Positions 8,926-18,398 are shown, counted from the stretch's first letter. The stretch: DNA of 64,000 nucleotides from Desulfofustis limnaeus (GCF_023169885.1 NZ_AP025516.1:2138501-2202500); one strand, 5' to 3'. Program-made: numbers and translations. Notes: generated by a model not told the origin, from the letters alone.

Positions 8926-9975
8926 TTAAATCACCCCGAGAATCCGCGCCAGAAACAGCGCCCGACTCTTCGTCATGTCCTCATGGATATTGACCCGCTT
9001 GATGGTCAGCGGATCATCACCACCGGCCACGAAACCGGGTTCGGTGGTGAAAGCGGCTGCGTAGCCGGCGGTGGCCACCTCCCGGCTGACCGTCTCGTCA
9101 TAATCGCCGTTGGGATAACAGAAGACCAGCGGATCTCCGGGAAACCACCGCTCCAGTACCAGCCGCGAACAAATGGCCTCGGCAGCGACGGCGTCAGACT
9201 CCAGTTCGGTGAGGATCGGGTGATAGTAGCTGTGGGAACCAAAGCTGATCCCATAATCACGCATGAGCTTCGCCTGCTCCCAGTCGATGAACGAATCGAC
9301 ATCATGGTTTCGGCTTCTCTTACGGGCGGCAAAGGCCGACAATCTCTCGGCAACCTCCTGCCGATAGTCAACAGGTCGTTCCTTGAGTCCGGTGATATAA
9401 GCTTCTATCACCCGTTTGGCCTCGGGAAACGACATACGGGCAAGCTGTTCCACTGCCAATTCCCGCAATAGCTCAAGACTCTCGGCGTCCCTTCCTTGTG
9501 CCGCAGCCCAGAGCGCGGCAGCCATCTCCTCGCGCCAGAACATTTTTCCGCTGCCGATAAAATCCATGGGCAGAAAGATGGTGGCGGGGATCTGCAAACG
9601 CTGCAGAACCGGGAAGGCATTGCGATAATTATCCGACCAGCCGTCGTCAAACGTGATCAGACAGGTACCGTCGGAAAACCCTGTACCTTGCCGCAACGAT
9701 TCAAGAAATTCAGGCAAAGAAACCACCCGGAACAACTCCTTGGCGGCCTGCATCTGCCAGGTGAAAGTCTCCACACCGACCACAATGCCCTCGGCGGAGA
9801 AAGAACGGTTTCGTTCCTCCGGCGTCAACACCCGATGATACATGAGCACGACAGCCCGTCTGCGCAACACCCAGGCCTTGAGCACAAAGAGGATACCGGT
9901 TCGATACAGCAATTCGGCCCAAACCAATCGTAGAAGATTAAACAATCGTTGCACAACCTCTTCGGGTATCTTCAA
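8926..9975 (-). CDS. Polysaccharide deacetylase family protein (NodB domain)
   Basis: 349 residues. The NodB motifs are visible: VVLMYHRVL near residue 42, LITFDDGWSDNYRNA (motif 1, catalytic and metal Asp) and FGSHSYYHP (motif 2, metal His). The central part is longer than in minimal NodB domains (inserted helical region about residues 140-230). It probably N-deacetylates a glycan or lipid-linked sugar. It overlaps the upstream aminotransferase stop by 4 nt. A second, distinct deacetylase of the XrtA-associated type is encoded at 14.2-15.1 kb. Confidence 0.85.
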   Translation of the reverse strand: MKIPEEVVQRLFNLLRLVWAELLYRTGILFVLKAWVLRRRAVVLMYHRVLTPEERNRSFSAEGIVVGVETFTWQMQAAKELFRVVSLPEFLESLRQGTGFSDGTCLITFDDGWSDNYRNAFPVLQRLQIPATIFLPMDFIGSGKMFWREEMAAALWAAAQGRDAESLELLRELAVEQLARMSFPEAKRVIEAYITGLKERPVDYRQEVAERLSAFAARKRSRNHDVDSFIDWEQAKLMRDYGISFGSHSYYHPILTELESDAVAAEAICSRLVLERWFPGDPLVFCYPNGDYDETVSREVATAGYAAAFTTEPGFVAGGDDPLTIKRVNIHEDMTKSRALFLARILGVI

Positions 9976-11192
9976 ACCGGCCTACCCATGCTCTTTTTGA
10001 TGATGGTGACCGTTGTCCGCCGATCTTCGGCGGTAACGAGTGGGTGTGTCGGGAGCGTCAGCATCCGTTCAGCCACCCACCTGCCACCGGAGGCATCATC
10101 GTCAATACCGCCCAACCATCCACGCAGATCAGCAATATCGACGATCGATGACGGATAAGATGAGCTGCCCCCCAGCCCGCCGGCCCGCAATCTGGCAAGC
10201 AGCCGCTCACGCTCAAGTGGATCTTCCACCAGCAACGGGAAGCGGAGATAGATCGGGTCGCTGCCCGGCTGCTCCGTGATCAATCTGATGCCGGGGACAT
10301 CGTACAGAGCCTGGCGGTAAAAAAAGCCGTTGGCCCGCCGCGCCCCGTTGTAGCGCTGCAGCTGCCGTAACAATTGCCGAGCCAGACCGCCCATGACCGC
10401 CGGGTATAATTCCACGGGATAGGCGACGGTGTAGTGTGTCTCGCCGAGGCCCAGAAACGGCATGCGCGCGGGCAGCCAGTAACGGGACGGATCGAGCAGC
10501 AGGCTGTAGGCGAGCAGTTTGCCGATCTCCGCCGCCGTATGTGCCGTGGTCGGCCGATCAAGGTGCTGCACCTGCCGAGCGACGGCCGCCGCCACCCGGT
10601 CGTCATCGGTGACGATGATGCCGCCGTTCATCGTCGTGATCACCTTGCCCTTGTCCAGGCTGTAGATCCCGGCGGTGCCGAAGGTACCGCAGTTCCTGCC
10701 GTTGAGCCTCGCCCCCATGGCCTGGGCGGCGTCATCGAGCAGATGCGCCCCGGCACCGGTAGCGATCCTGGCCAGGCGCTGCAGATCGTTGGGCAGCCCG
10801 TAAAGATTGGCGGAGACAATGGCCAACACCCGGCTCAGGTCGCAGCGTTCCAGCCGGTCATAGTCATAGTCGAGCGTGTGCGGATCGATATCCACCACCC
10901 GCACCTGCAGGCCCGCCTTGACAATCGACGACGGCACCGAATAGCAGGTATAGGCCGGGACGATCACCTGGTACCGCGCGGCCTCGCTTACCGCTTGCAA
11001 GGCCCGCAACAAGACGACCATGGCCGCCCGGCCGGTGGAGAGCACAAAGACAAAGCGGCAGCCGAACCGTTCGGCCAGTTCGCGCTGCAGCAGTTCCATG
11101 CTTCTGGCCGGGCGAAACGCCCCCAGCATCCAGGCATACAGGTCCCTGGCGGTGATTGGTGTCCCTGCCGGTGGAAGGTGCCTGAGTCTCAT
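9972..11192 (-). CDS. DegT/DnrJ/EryC1/StrS-type PLP aminotransferase
   Basis: 406 residues. It has the aspartate-aminotransferase fold of sugar aminotransferases: RAAMVVLLRAL (PLP phosphate cup), YQVIVPAYTCYSVPSSI, LLDDAAQAMGA (Asp to pyridine N) and GIYSLDKGKVITTMNGG with the likely Schiff-base lysine. Members convert keto sugars to amino sugars for surface glycans. It is coupled by a 4-nt overlap to the downstream deacetylase; the FemAB-like gene lies 24 nt upstream. Confidence 0.85.
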   Translation of the reverse strand: MRLRHLPPAGTPITARDLYAWMLGAFRPARSMELLQRELAERFGCRFVFVLSTGRAAMVVLLRALQAVSEAARYQVIVPAYTCYSVPSSIVKAGLQVRVVDIDPHTLDYDYDRLERCDLSRVLAIVSANLYGLPNDLQRLARIATGAGAHLLDDAAQAMGARLNGRNCGTFGTAGIYSLDKGKVITTMNGGIIVTDDDRVAAAVARQVQHLDRPTTAHTAAEIGKLLAYSLLLDPSRYWLPARMPFLGLGETHYTVAYPVELYPAVMGGLARQLLRQLQRYNGARRANGFFYRQALYDVPGIRLITEQPGSDPIYLRFPLLVEDPLERERLLARLRAGGLGGSSSYPSSIVDIADLRGWLGGIDDDASGGRWVAERMLTLPTHPLVTAEDRRTTVTIIKKSMGRPV

Positions 11193-11216
11193 GTCCGTAT
11201 CTCGGTCAGTGATGCT

Positions 11217-12248
11217 TCACGGAATACTGCGGGCAATCCTGGGCCCGAGTGCCGTGGTCAACGGCAGCGGCATCCGGCGCCAGAGCTTGATGGCCAGTCG
11301 GTACTTGGGATTGTCAACGTTGAGCCGGGGCATGGACCGCGCCGTTCCCAGGATATATTGCCAGTACAATTGACGCGGATGGGCATTCCATTTTTTTTTG
11401 AAAAACTCCCCGCCTGATTCCACGCTCGACCGGCCGAAATGAAAAAGCTGCATGGAGTTGAGGCAGGCGTCCTTGATCATTTCCCAGTAGAGAAAGGTGT
11501 TGGCGTTGAGCCGGCGGTACCGCGGATCGATGCCCAGCCACATCCCCTCGACAGACCCGCGATAGGAACCGTTGAAGGCTGCCGCCACCGGTTCGCCGTG
11601 ATGCCGGACCACGAAAATCCGCGTCTGCTCGGGGAAAGCGGCCAGGATGGCGGCAAAATAATCTTTCCGATAAATCGGCGTCCCGTGGCCGCGCCAGCCG
11701 GCGGCCAGCACCGCATAAAACGGATCGAGCAGTTCCCCGGAACCGGACTCAACCATCAGTTCGTTGCGTTCCGCCCGGCGGATTTCCGTTCGCTGCTTGG
11801 TTTTGAAACCGGCCCACATCACCTCCGGGTCGGGGTCAAGCGGCAGTACCATGCTGACCTTGTGTTCCGAGGTGAGCAGGTTCCCCGCAACTTTTTTCGT
11901 ACCGCGCACCTCCAGGTAGGCGGCGCCGAGCTGTTCCACCAACCGCCGCGCCTCGGCCAACAGCAGTTCCTCGACCTCCGGGTCGCGGCAGCACAGGCCG
12001 CCGTAATTGACAAAAGGCAGGGAACACATGATCTTGCCGAACAGACGGCTTTTCACGTAGACCAGCGGCAAAACTCCCAGCACATCACCGGACTCCTGCG
12101 CCGCCAGGTAATAGCAGGGATGGCCGAAACACCGCTCGTTGAGTTCTTTCCAGCCAAAGAGATGGTAAAAGGACGAGTCCGGCCGGGCAGCAAGAAATTC
12201 ATCCCACCGGTTAGCATCGCTGTCAGTGCAATAGACGATTTCCGTCAT
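11217..12248 (-). CDS. FemAB family, XrtA/PEP-CTERM system-associated protein
   Basis: 343 residues with tandem GNAT-like (FemAB) folds. FYHLFGWKELNERCFGHPCYYLAA and GVLPLVYVKSRLFGKIM mark the first half; YRGSVEGMWLGIDPRYRRL and FLYWEMIKDA mark the second. This arrangement matches the FemAB group named for its presence in exosortase A EPS loci. FemAB enzymes transfer aminoacyl groups from tRNA; here the acceptor is unknown and may be a sugar amine made by the neighbouring aminotransferase (inference). Confidence 0.85.
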   Translation of the reverse strand: MTEIVYCTDSDANRWDEFLAARPDSSFYHLFGWKELNERCFGHPCYYLAAQESGDVLGVLPLVYVKSRLFGKIMCSLPFVNYGGLCCRDPEVEELLLAEARRLVEQLGAAYLEVRGTKKVAGNLLTSEHKVSMVLPLDPDPEVMWAGFKTKQRTEIRRAERNELMVESGSGELLDPFYAVLAAGWRGHGTPIYRKDYFAAILAAFPEQTRIFVVRHHGEPVAAAFNGSYRGSVEGMWLGIDPRYRRLNANTFLYWEMIKDACLNSMQLFHFGRSSVESGGEFFKKKWNAHPRQLYWQYILGTARSMPRLNVDNPKYRLAIKLWRRMPLPLTTALGPRIARSIP

Positions 12249-12251
12249 AGA

Positions 12252-13463
12252 TCATCCAAGCTCAACCTGGCGATAATCGATCCGGCTGAACGGCTCGTGC
12301 TCATGCACCCCGAGCCGAAGCGCCTCCATCGCGTACTGGAGGAAATCATGATCGGCAATGGCCTGGCGGACCCATTCATCAACCGCCGCCCCCCTGGCCT
12401 CCACTTCCCGGCTGATATGATGCAGCAGCACCGAATCGAAGGCGACCGGATCGGTGCTAAAAAACAGCGAGTTGGGGGTCCCGCCGGCGAAGGTCAGCCA
12501 CGGACGGGGGCTCCAGACGTTGTTGTGCCAGTTGCCGAAGACCGCCTCGCAGATATTGACCCGCACCTTGGTGCGGATGCTGGGGGTATTGCAGAGATCA
12601 CCGATGTAGCTCTTGCTGCCCAGGCCGGTATGGAAGAACTTGGCGGCCGGCGGCGGAATCACCCCGAAATGGTTCTTCATCGCGCCGGTCACCCCGCAGC
12701 CGTGATTCTTCAGCAGACAGAGATTGATGATGTGATCGGCCTCGGTGTAAACGCGGGCCAGATGGAACGGCACCATCTCCGGCAAATCCGTCCTGCTTTC
12801 CGGGCGCACCGGCAGGTCGCGGGAAAAGACCACCGCCTCGGCAGGATCCCACAAATCGGGACTGCGGGAATCGATCCATGACAAACCGTTAAACGGGCAG
12901 CGCCCGCGCACGATCACCGGGTGAATCCAGCGGCTCGGATCGGCTATGGTGATCTGCTCCGGCGCCACCTCCAGGGTGGTGATCAGGCTGGCCACCAGCG
13001 CGTTGATGGCCGCCGCCGACTGGTCCATGCGATTGGTGGTGATCCGCTCGTCGTAGCTGGCGTTGTTCAGGTTGACCTTGATCGTTATCCGCTGCCCCTG
13101 ACGATACCCCGACAGCAGCTGCACCCATGCTTCACGCACCGTTTTCTTACCGGTGAGGTGGAGAAGCCCGGTATCGAGCAATTCCCGCACCACCGTCTCG
13201 TCGATACAATCGAAATAGCGATCGGTGCGAAAGCGGCCGCTCTGCAGATCCTCGACACTGCGCGGCTCAACCGTGTGATCCCACGGCGCACTGGGTTGGT
13301 AGTCCCACGGCCGACTAGCTCGCGGCGACGCCACCCGGACCACGGTCGAGCGTTCCAAACCGGCAGCCCGGGCCACGCTTTCAGGGAAGACCCGCGCCCC
13401 AGCCAGCAGCACGGCCGTCCCCACCATGAATTTCCGCCTGTCCAGACTGTGTGCTTTTTTCAT
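12252..13463 (-). CDS. DUF362-type iron-sulfur-cluster-domain-like protein with Tat signal
   Basis: 403 residues with a twin-arginine signal near the N-terminus (DRRKFMVGTAVLLAGARVFP), so export in folded form is expected. The body contains VKVNLNNASYDERITTN and NLCLLKNHGCGVTGAMKNHFG, the conserved lysine/histidine/asparagine-rich segments of DUF362 proteins. DUF362 has no settled function; some members carry ferredoxin domains, but no CxxCxxC cluster is seen here. It lies 3 nt upstream of the FemAB gene in the same operon. Confidence 0.75.
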   Translation of the reverse strand: MKKAHSLDRRKFMVGTAVLLAGARVFPESVARAAGLERSTVVRVASPRASRPWDYQPSAPWDHTVEPRSVEDLQSGRFRTDRYFDCIDETVVRELLDTGLLHLTGKKTVREAWVQLLSGYRQGQRITIKVNLNNASYDERITTNRMDQSAAAINALVASLITTLEVAPEQITIADPSRWIHPVIVRGRCPFNGLSWIDSRSPDLWDPAEAVVFSRDLPVRPESRTDLPEMVPFHLARVYTEADHIINLCLLKNHGCGVTGAMKNHFGVIPPPAAKFFHTGLGSKSYIGDLCNTPSIRTKVRVNICEAVFGNWHNNVWSPRPWLTFAGGTPNSLFFSTDPVAFDSVLLHHISREVEARGAAVDEWVRQAIADHDFLQYAMEALRLGVHEHEPFSRIDYRQVELG

Positions 13464-13600
13464 TTCCCTTCCAACCCCATCGCCACATCACCGGCGCGCT
13501 GCACCATTTGTTCTGCACTGAGCCGCATTGCCATCCCCCTTACCAACGAACCGCCGGAACCGCCCCGGAAACTGCGGGAGATCACCTTCTCTTAGGTTTT

Positions 13601-14209
13601 TCATTTCAGCGCACCACCCCCAGCAATCCACCCCGCAAGCTCCTCCGCACACCCCTCCAACCGCTCGATGATCGCCTCCACCTCCGACTCGCTCTTGCCG
13701 TACGGGTCCTCCACCTCCACCGAGCCGCCGGCGCCAAACGCCCCGATCCACACCACCTTCCGACAGGCAGCTGCATCCAGTTCCCGCAACAGATCCCAAT
13801 TGCGCCGATCCATGATGACCACCATGTCGGCCTCGGCCAGCCGGCGCCGATCCACCAGAGCCGATCGATGCGCCTGCAAGTCATGCCCTCTCCGGCGCAG
13901 CAGCTCCAGATAGCGGGAATCGCAGGGACGTCCCGCCAGCGGGTAGAACCCGGCGGACTCGATAGAAAAATCGGCCAACCGGGGATCATGGCGCAGCAGA
14001 TGGTGGACCAGGGGACTCCGGTAGATATTGCCGTAACACAACACGAGAATCCGCCTGCCCGTGGCCTGCTCCACCGCCGCCCGACTCTGCTCGCGGGCAC
14101 CACGCAGGACAACGCGATGCTCGATCCGCCGCCGCACGGCCGCGATCGCCCGGCCAACGGTCGATACGGCCCTGCGTTTCGATGCCTGCGGGTGGTTGCT
14201 CGTTTTCAT
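13601..14209 (-). CDS. Low-molecular-weight protein-tyrosine-phosphatase-like protein
   Basis: 202 residues. ILVLCYGNIYRSPLVHHLL is the CX5R(S) P-loop of LMW phosphatases; the second cysteine of the usual C-x-G-N-x-C-R-S motif is Tyr. The general acid appears as VEDPYGKSE near the C-terminus. LMW phosphatases dephosphorylate BY-kinases such as Wzc/CpsD, and a CpsD-like kinase is encoded at 18.4 kb. The N-terminus has about 50 extra residues compared with minimal enzymes, so the true start may lie further in. Confidence 0.8.
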   Translation of the reverse strand: MKTSNHPQASKRRAVSTVGRAIAAVRRRIEHRVVLRGAREQSRAAVEQATGRRILVLCYGNIYRSPLVHHLLRHDPRLADFSIESAGFYPLAGRPCDSRYLELLRRRGHDLQAHRSALVDRRRLAEADMVVIMDRRNWDLLRELDAAACRKVVWIGAFGAGGSVEVEDPYGKSESEVEAIIERLEGCAEELAGWIAGGGALK

Positions 14210-14213
14210 CGGA

Positions 14214-15065
14214 TCAATCGTCCAGGGCCGTGGAGTGGTGGGCGATCGGCCCGAAACGGAAGCGGTGCAGCAGCCGATCGAGACGGGACTCGGTCTTCTC
14301 CAGGTTGTTGTAATGACGGAAGCGAGACTTGAGGCCGGCGGACTTCATCCGCGGTTGCTGCGGATCGATCTCCCAGGGATGAACGTAGAACATGAACGGT
14401 TTGTGCTCCCTCGTATTGATCGAGCCCAGGGCCCATTCACTGAACCAGTAGGGAAAGAGACGAAAATATCCGCCGCCGGCGATGGGCAGACAATAGCGCC
14501 CCAGCTTCAAAGTGGTCGGCGGATACTCATGAATACCCTGCTTTTCCAGCCGGTAGGCAAAACGGGGGGCACCGGGCATGCCATACAGATCATGGTGAAT
14601 CGGAAAGATACTGGAATCATAGGTGAAGCCCATTTCGGCCAAAATGTCGAGGGCCCACAGGGAACGGGCGGTGACAGAATAACTCGGGGCCCGATAGCCG
14701 CATATCGGAGCGCCGACGATGTCCTCCAGGATATTTTTGGCGCGCAGTGTATCTTCCCTGAATTCTTTCGGGCTCAGATCGTAGACCTTGCGATGCCAGT
14801 AGGAATGGCAGGCGATCTCGTGGCCAGCTCCGGTAATCTCCTGCACCAGCCGGGGATGTCGCTCGGCAATCCACCCGGTGATGAAGAAGGTGCCGCTGAT
14901 CCCGTGCTTTTCAAGTAACCCGAGGATAACCCCGGTGTTGCGCTCAACCCGGCATTCGAAACGATCCCAGTGCTGGGGATCGGCAAGACGCTCGAAGGCG
15001 GAGACCTGGAAATAGTCTTCCACATCCACGGTGAAGTAATTGGTGATGGTTCCGCCCCTGGTCAT
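14214..15065 (-). CDS. Polysaccharide deacetylase, XrtA-associated type
   Basis: 283 residues. TVDVEDYFQVSAFE at the N-terminus carries the DVED metal/catalytic aspartates, SGTFFITGWIAERHP is the second strand-helix, and HEIACHSYWHRKVYDLSP supplies the metal histidines (H-S-x-x-H). GYRAPSYSVT is the conserved Arg motif and FYVHPWEIDP the late His. The 'FTVDVEDYF' opening is typical of deacetylases next to exosortase A loci. The enzyme probably removes N-acetyl groups from the EPS in the periplasm or cytoplasm; no signal peptide is evident. Confidence 0.9.
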   Translation of the reverse strand: MTRGGTITNYFTVDVEDYFQVSAFERLADPQHWDRFECRVERNTGVILGLLEKHGISGTFFITGWIAERHPRLVQEITGAGHEIACHSYWHRKVYDLSPKEFREDTLRAKNILEDIVGAPICGYRAPSYSVTARSLWALDILAEMGFTYDSSIFPIHHDLYGMPGAPRFAYRLEKQGIHEYPPTTLKLGRYCLPIAGGGYFRLFPYWFSEWALGSINTREHKPFMFYVHPWEIDPQQPRMKSAGLKSRFRHYNNLEKTESRLDRLLHRFRFGPIAHHSTALDD

Positions 15066-15075
15066 GATCCCTATC

Positions 15076-16608
15076 TCACCAGCGAAATGCCTCCAGCTCC
15101 CACGACAAGGTCAGCAGGATCCGATGGCTGTCGTAGGTGTCCAACTCCCGGTCAGACTCCTGCTTCACATAACTGTAATCAACGGCCGCCGTATAGAATC
15201 TCCAGAAGGTGTAACTGAAACCAACCCCGGCCATGTAACGATCGTTGTGATATTCATCCGTTTCCGGAATCCCGGCAGGGTCGAGCGCCACCTCGCCGGC
15301 AATCACCTCCGCCAGTCCGGGAATCGGCTCGGATCGATCCTCATAGAGATAGGAGAGCTCACCGTACATCGACAGGTTCGGTGACAAGTCGTAGTCAAAG
15401 AGGAACCGAGCCTCCCAATAGTCCACCAGCCCATGATCGGAGGCACCGCTGAAGTCGATGGTGTCATATCCCTTCTCCACGGCGAACTGCAGCGTACCGC
15501 GCTCGATTCGATGAACCAGTTCGGCAATGCCGACCGCCTCCCAGGAATCATCACCCCCCTCCGCATCGATGTAGGCGGGCCCGAGGCCAAGGGTGGAATA
15601 GGTCCGCTCGGAAAAGTCGTGCCGCCAGCTGAAGAGCAGTTCGTGGATGTCGATATCGCTGCGTTCCTCTTCCTCGTAACGGGTACTGACAAGAGAATAC
15701 CCGAGCGACAGCGGGTTGCGGTCGATGGAGCGGTTCTCCACCGTCAACCCGGCCCGATACTCCTCCAGATCGCTGGACAATTCCTCGGCAAACGTCGGCG
15801 CATCCCCCTCGGGATACAGCTCTTCGATGAGTGCTTGAATGGCCGCCGTATCGGTCTCGACAAAATCACCGCGAATGTAACTCAGCTCGAGTTCCGTCGC
15901 CCAAACCGCGGAAAACCGGTGTTCGTTGAGCAACGACACCTCATACCGGTCATATTCCTCAACGTCGGAAAACAGCGCATCGTTCTCATCACGCAAGACG
16001 ATGTAGCCGAGGCCGAGCCGCACCATGCTCTCCTCGCGATACAGATGCCGTGAAAAGACCGAAAAAGCGTTCCGCCAATACTGGGTCCGGCCGATATCGG
16101 GCGACAGCTCCGGCGCCACCGGAGCGGCCGGCGGTGCAACGCCCGGTTCGGCCGGCGCCGGCTCCTCGCCGTCGTCAACTCCGGCATCGTAAGAATCACT
16201 GCGCAGATAGTGATTACTGATCCCCACCTGCCAGGACTCGGAGAGGAATCGATCCGCATCCACCCCCACCGTTCCGTTCCAGTCCGTCTCCGACTCGAGC
16301 AGGTCGTACTGCAATTCCGGTTGCACCAGGAGCTCGACCGTATCCCGCTCTGAAGTGCTGCGCAGCAAAAACCGCGGAATCAACAGGAGTCGCTGAAAAT
16401 CATCCTCGTCCCGGATGAGCGTCGATTCGTCCACATCTTCCGTCTCCGGGTCATCGGTCAGCGCCACATAGTCTCGTTCCTCATAGTCGAACGACACCGC
16501 AAGGCCGGTGGTGAGCGAGTTGCTCCGGGCCGCGAGCCGCTCCGGCGCGACACACCAGACACCGCTTACCGCACAAACGACAATCAGGTAGGTGATAGAT
16601 TTGCGCAT
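15076..16608 (-). CDS. Outer-membrane beta-barrel protein of the EPS locus
   Basis: 510 residues with an N-terminal signal peptide (ITYLIVVCAVSGVWCVAPERL). The body shows alternating amphipathic strands ending in aromatic residues, for example YEVSLLNEHRFSAVWATELELSY, broken by acidic loops, and the C-terminus ends in a strand with terminal Trp (LSWELEAFRW), as expected for a BAM signal. Such barrels occur beside Wza-like exporters in EPS loci of this type and may form the outer-membrane exit. An acidic and Pro/Ala-rich loop lies near residues 145-165. Confidence 0.75.
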   Translation of the reverse strand: MRKSITYLIVVCAVSGVWCVAPERLAARSNSLTTGLAVSFDYEERDYVALTDDPETEDVDESTLIRDEDDFQRLLLIPRFLLRSTSERDTVELLVQPELQYDLLESETDWNGTVGVDADRFLSESWQVGISNHYLRSDSYDAGVDDGEEPAPAEPGVAPPAAPVAPELSPDIGRTQYWRNAFSVFSRHLYREESMVRLGLGYIVLRDENDALFSDVEEYDRYEVSLLNEHRFSAVWATELELSYIRGDFVETDTAAIQALIEELYPEGDAPTFAEELSSDLEEYRAGLTVENRSIDRNPLSLGYSLVSTRYEEEERSDIDIHELLFSWRHDFSERTYSTLGLGPAYIDAEGGDDSWEAVGIAELVHRIERGTLQFAVEKGYDTIDFSGASDHGLVDYWEARFLFDYDLSPNLSMYGELSYLYEDRSEPIPGLAEVIAGEVALDPAGIPETDEYHNDRYMAGVGFSYTFWRFYTAAVDYSYVKQESDRELDTYDSHRILLTLSWELEAFRW

Positions 16609-16623
16609 GACATTGACTCCCGA

Positions 16624-17370
16624 TTAGTTGACGACGATGATATCCCCCGAACGGAGGAAGACATTTTTTTGCAGATCCCGGCCGGAGATGAAGCGATCGT
16701 AATCAAACTCCAGGATGTTACCGTTGAAGAGCTTTTCATCCCCCGGTCTCAGTTGTTCCCGGATCACGGTGATCTTGCCGTTGGCCCATTCGGTGAAGCC
16801 GCCGGTACGGGCGATGGTCTGTACAATGGTTATGGGGAAATCCAGGTAAAATACCCCGGGTGATGTCACTTTGCCCATCACCGTATAGCGCTGGCTGTTA
16901 CTCTGCACAAGCGTGGTGGTGACGACGGGCGACCCGTAAATGCTGGCGTACAGCTTCTTCAGATAATCGGCCAGCTGCGTCAGGGTCATGCCGACCACTT
17001 CCACATCACCAATATGAAGCAGCGAAATACGGCCGTCCATCATCACCCGTACCCCGCGCTGGGAATCCGGCGGCGCCGCCGCCGCTCCGGCCGGTCCCGG
17101 GGTATCTCCCGGCCGGGCCACCTGAGACGCCAAAGACGCAGCCATGTCTCCTTCTCCATAGACGCTGACCCCAAGCAGGTCCCCATGGCCGATAACGTAT
17201 TCTTCCGTGCTGGTGGCCTGGGACACCGCTTGCCCCAGTATCTCGGCGCGCAGGGCCTGCTTCTGCTCCATCGTGACCGGCGTATCCGCCGTTGATTGCG
17301 CGGCCTGGACCGTATGCACAAACGCCACTCCCAACATTATCAGGCACAGAGCACATAAATACCGCTTCAT
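16624..17370 (-). CDS. Polysaccharide export protein (Wza/EpsE-like, SLBB)
   Basis: 248 residues. A signal peptide (CLIMLGVAFVHTVQAA) is followed by the Poly_export domain starting YVIGHGDLLGVSVYGEGDM, with VRVMMDGRISLLHIGDVEV and a SLBB-like part YTVMGKVTSPGVFYLDFP. It forms the periplasm-spanning or outer-membrane export channel. No lipobox cysteine is obvious at the signal cleavage site. The Shine-Dalgarno AGGAGG lies 8 nt before the ATG. It is the first gene of the minus-strand block 89-17370, with a long divergent region upstream. Confidence 0.9.
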   Translation of the reverse strand: MKRYLCALCLIMLGVAFVHTVQAAQSTADTPVTMEQKQALRAEILGQAVSQATSTEEYVIGHGDLLGVSVYGEGDMAASLASQVARPGDTPGPAGAAAAPPDSQRGVRVMMDGRISLLHIGDVEVVGMTLTQLADYLKKLYASIYGSPVVTTTLVQSNSQRYTVMGKVTSPGVFYLDFPITIVQTIARTGGFTEWANGKITVIREQLRPGDEKLFNGNILEFDYDRFISGRDLQKNVFLRSGDIIVVN

Positions 17371-17903
17371 GACGCATCCCTCCTAAACGTTGAAACATCC
17401 ACCAACCATGACCGGCAAAAAGTGCCGGTCTGTTTCTTTTTAGCGACACCATCCGCACCGATGCTCGTTCTTCGGCTCCATGCACCTGACAAGCATCCCG
17501 ATGGAATCATTTAATTCACCGTAATGGCGCGCTTTTCAAATCCACCGCCGGCTGACGCCCGATTCGCCAAACGGCTACACCGGCCACAAAAGGAACCATC
17601 GTCAATTAAGTTAACGTACTCTTTCATTACATCTGTTGTAAAAATCAGTTTATGTTTATAATACAAAATGTTACTGAGCTCTCGGGCACCGTAAACCGAC
17701 CGCAGACGACAGCGGTTCCGCTGCATAAAAGTGTCAACGTGGTTACCAAACCGGCTCATTCCGGCATCGCACTGCTCTCCGAGGTCCATAGCTCTGTAGT
17801 AACCGTTTGCCATTATTGCAACAAAAATTCCGGCATGTTTATTGCTTATAGAAGAACCAAAAGGTTTTATCACCAGTCAACAATCATCAACAGACGAAGC
17901 CGT
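17371..17903. other. Divergent intergenic region between wza-like gene and Fn3/dockerin-like gene
   Basis: About 530 bases without a supported gene. On the side of the wza-like gene a perfect hairpin (arms GACCGGC at 17410-17416 and GCCGGTC at 17424-17430) sits about 40 nt before the start and would lie in the mRNA leader. Toward the plus-strand gene there is a -10-like TATAAT at 17659-17664 in an AT-rich stretch, with no good -35 at 17 bp. A 120-codon open frame on the minus strand here has no recognisable domain and was not called. Confidence 0.5.
17410..17430 (-). promoter_or_regulatory. Leader hairpin upstream of wza-like gene
   Basis: Seven-base inverted repeat GACCGGC/GCCGGTC with a 7-nt loop. 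Read on the plus strand it is followed by TGTTTCTTTTT, so it could also act as a plus-strand terminator, although no plus-strand gene lies upstream. On the minus strand it would sit in the 5' leader of the EPS mRNA. Confidence 0.4.
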
Positions 17904-18389
17904 ATGAAAACCACACAGCCCATGAACAACAAACCGATGCACCTCGTACCCTTCAGTTTTCTCCTGATCTGTTCCCTGCTCATGCCCGGGCTCTCCCAGG
18001 CCGCTGTCAGAGAGCATCATTTTCAGATCGAGTTTGCCTTCGACCACCAGGCGATCCCCGACAAAACCGTGGTCGGGTATCACCTCTACAAGCAAGGTGA
18101 GTTGGCCTGCGACCTGGCGGCCGAGGCCTCAAACCTTCTGGAATGCTCCATTACCAGCGACACCGGGAGATTCGACTTCACCATGGCAGCCATCTACAAT
18201 GACGGGTCAACCAGTCCCGAGTCGGAACCGTTCACCTACACCGTTGTCGATGAAACCTCCCCGCTGCTCGGCCTGATGGTTTTGACCGGCCAGTCGCCAC
18301 AGAACATCGACGGGCTCGGCGAGATGGCCGGTGACAGCAGCGTCGATTTGGCCGATGTCATCAGCCTGCTGCAACAGCAGAGCAATTAA
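17904..18389 (+). CDS. Small secreted protein with Fn3-like domain and dockerin-like tail
   Basis: 161 residues from the ATG at 17904, chosen because it puts a clear signal peptide (LVPFSFLLICSLLMPGLSQAA) at the N-terminus; an in-frame extension further upstream would not. Residues about 35-115 look like a fibronectin type III sandwich (VVGYHLYKQGEL, then FTMAAIYNDGSTSPESEPF). The tail GDSSVDLADVISLLQQ resembles one calcium-binding dockerin repeat, but only one half-repeat is present. It faces opposite to the surrounding EPS genes and may be a secreted matrix or glycan-binding protein (inference). Confidence 0.65.
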   Translation: MKTTQPMNNKPMHLVPFSFLLICSLLMPGLSQAAVREHHFQIEFAFDHQAIPDKTVVGYHLYKQGELACDLAAEASNLLECSITSDTGRFDFTMAAIYNDGSTSPESEPFTYTVVDETSPLLGLMVLTGQSPQNIDGLGEMAGDSSVDLADVISLLQQQSN

Positions 18390-18398
18390 CCGTTCACG

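Noticed and set aside
17511-17873. 120-codon minus-strand open frame in the divergent region
   Set aside because: No domain or signal peptide was recognised, and it lies in a region better explained as leader and promoter DNA.
17371-17903. c-di-GMP (GEMM) riboswitch upstream of the wza-like gene
   Set aside because: The hairpin and a few G-rich motifs looked suggestive, but the conserved GEMM core could not be found on either strand.
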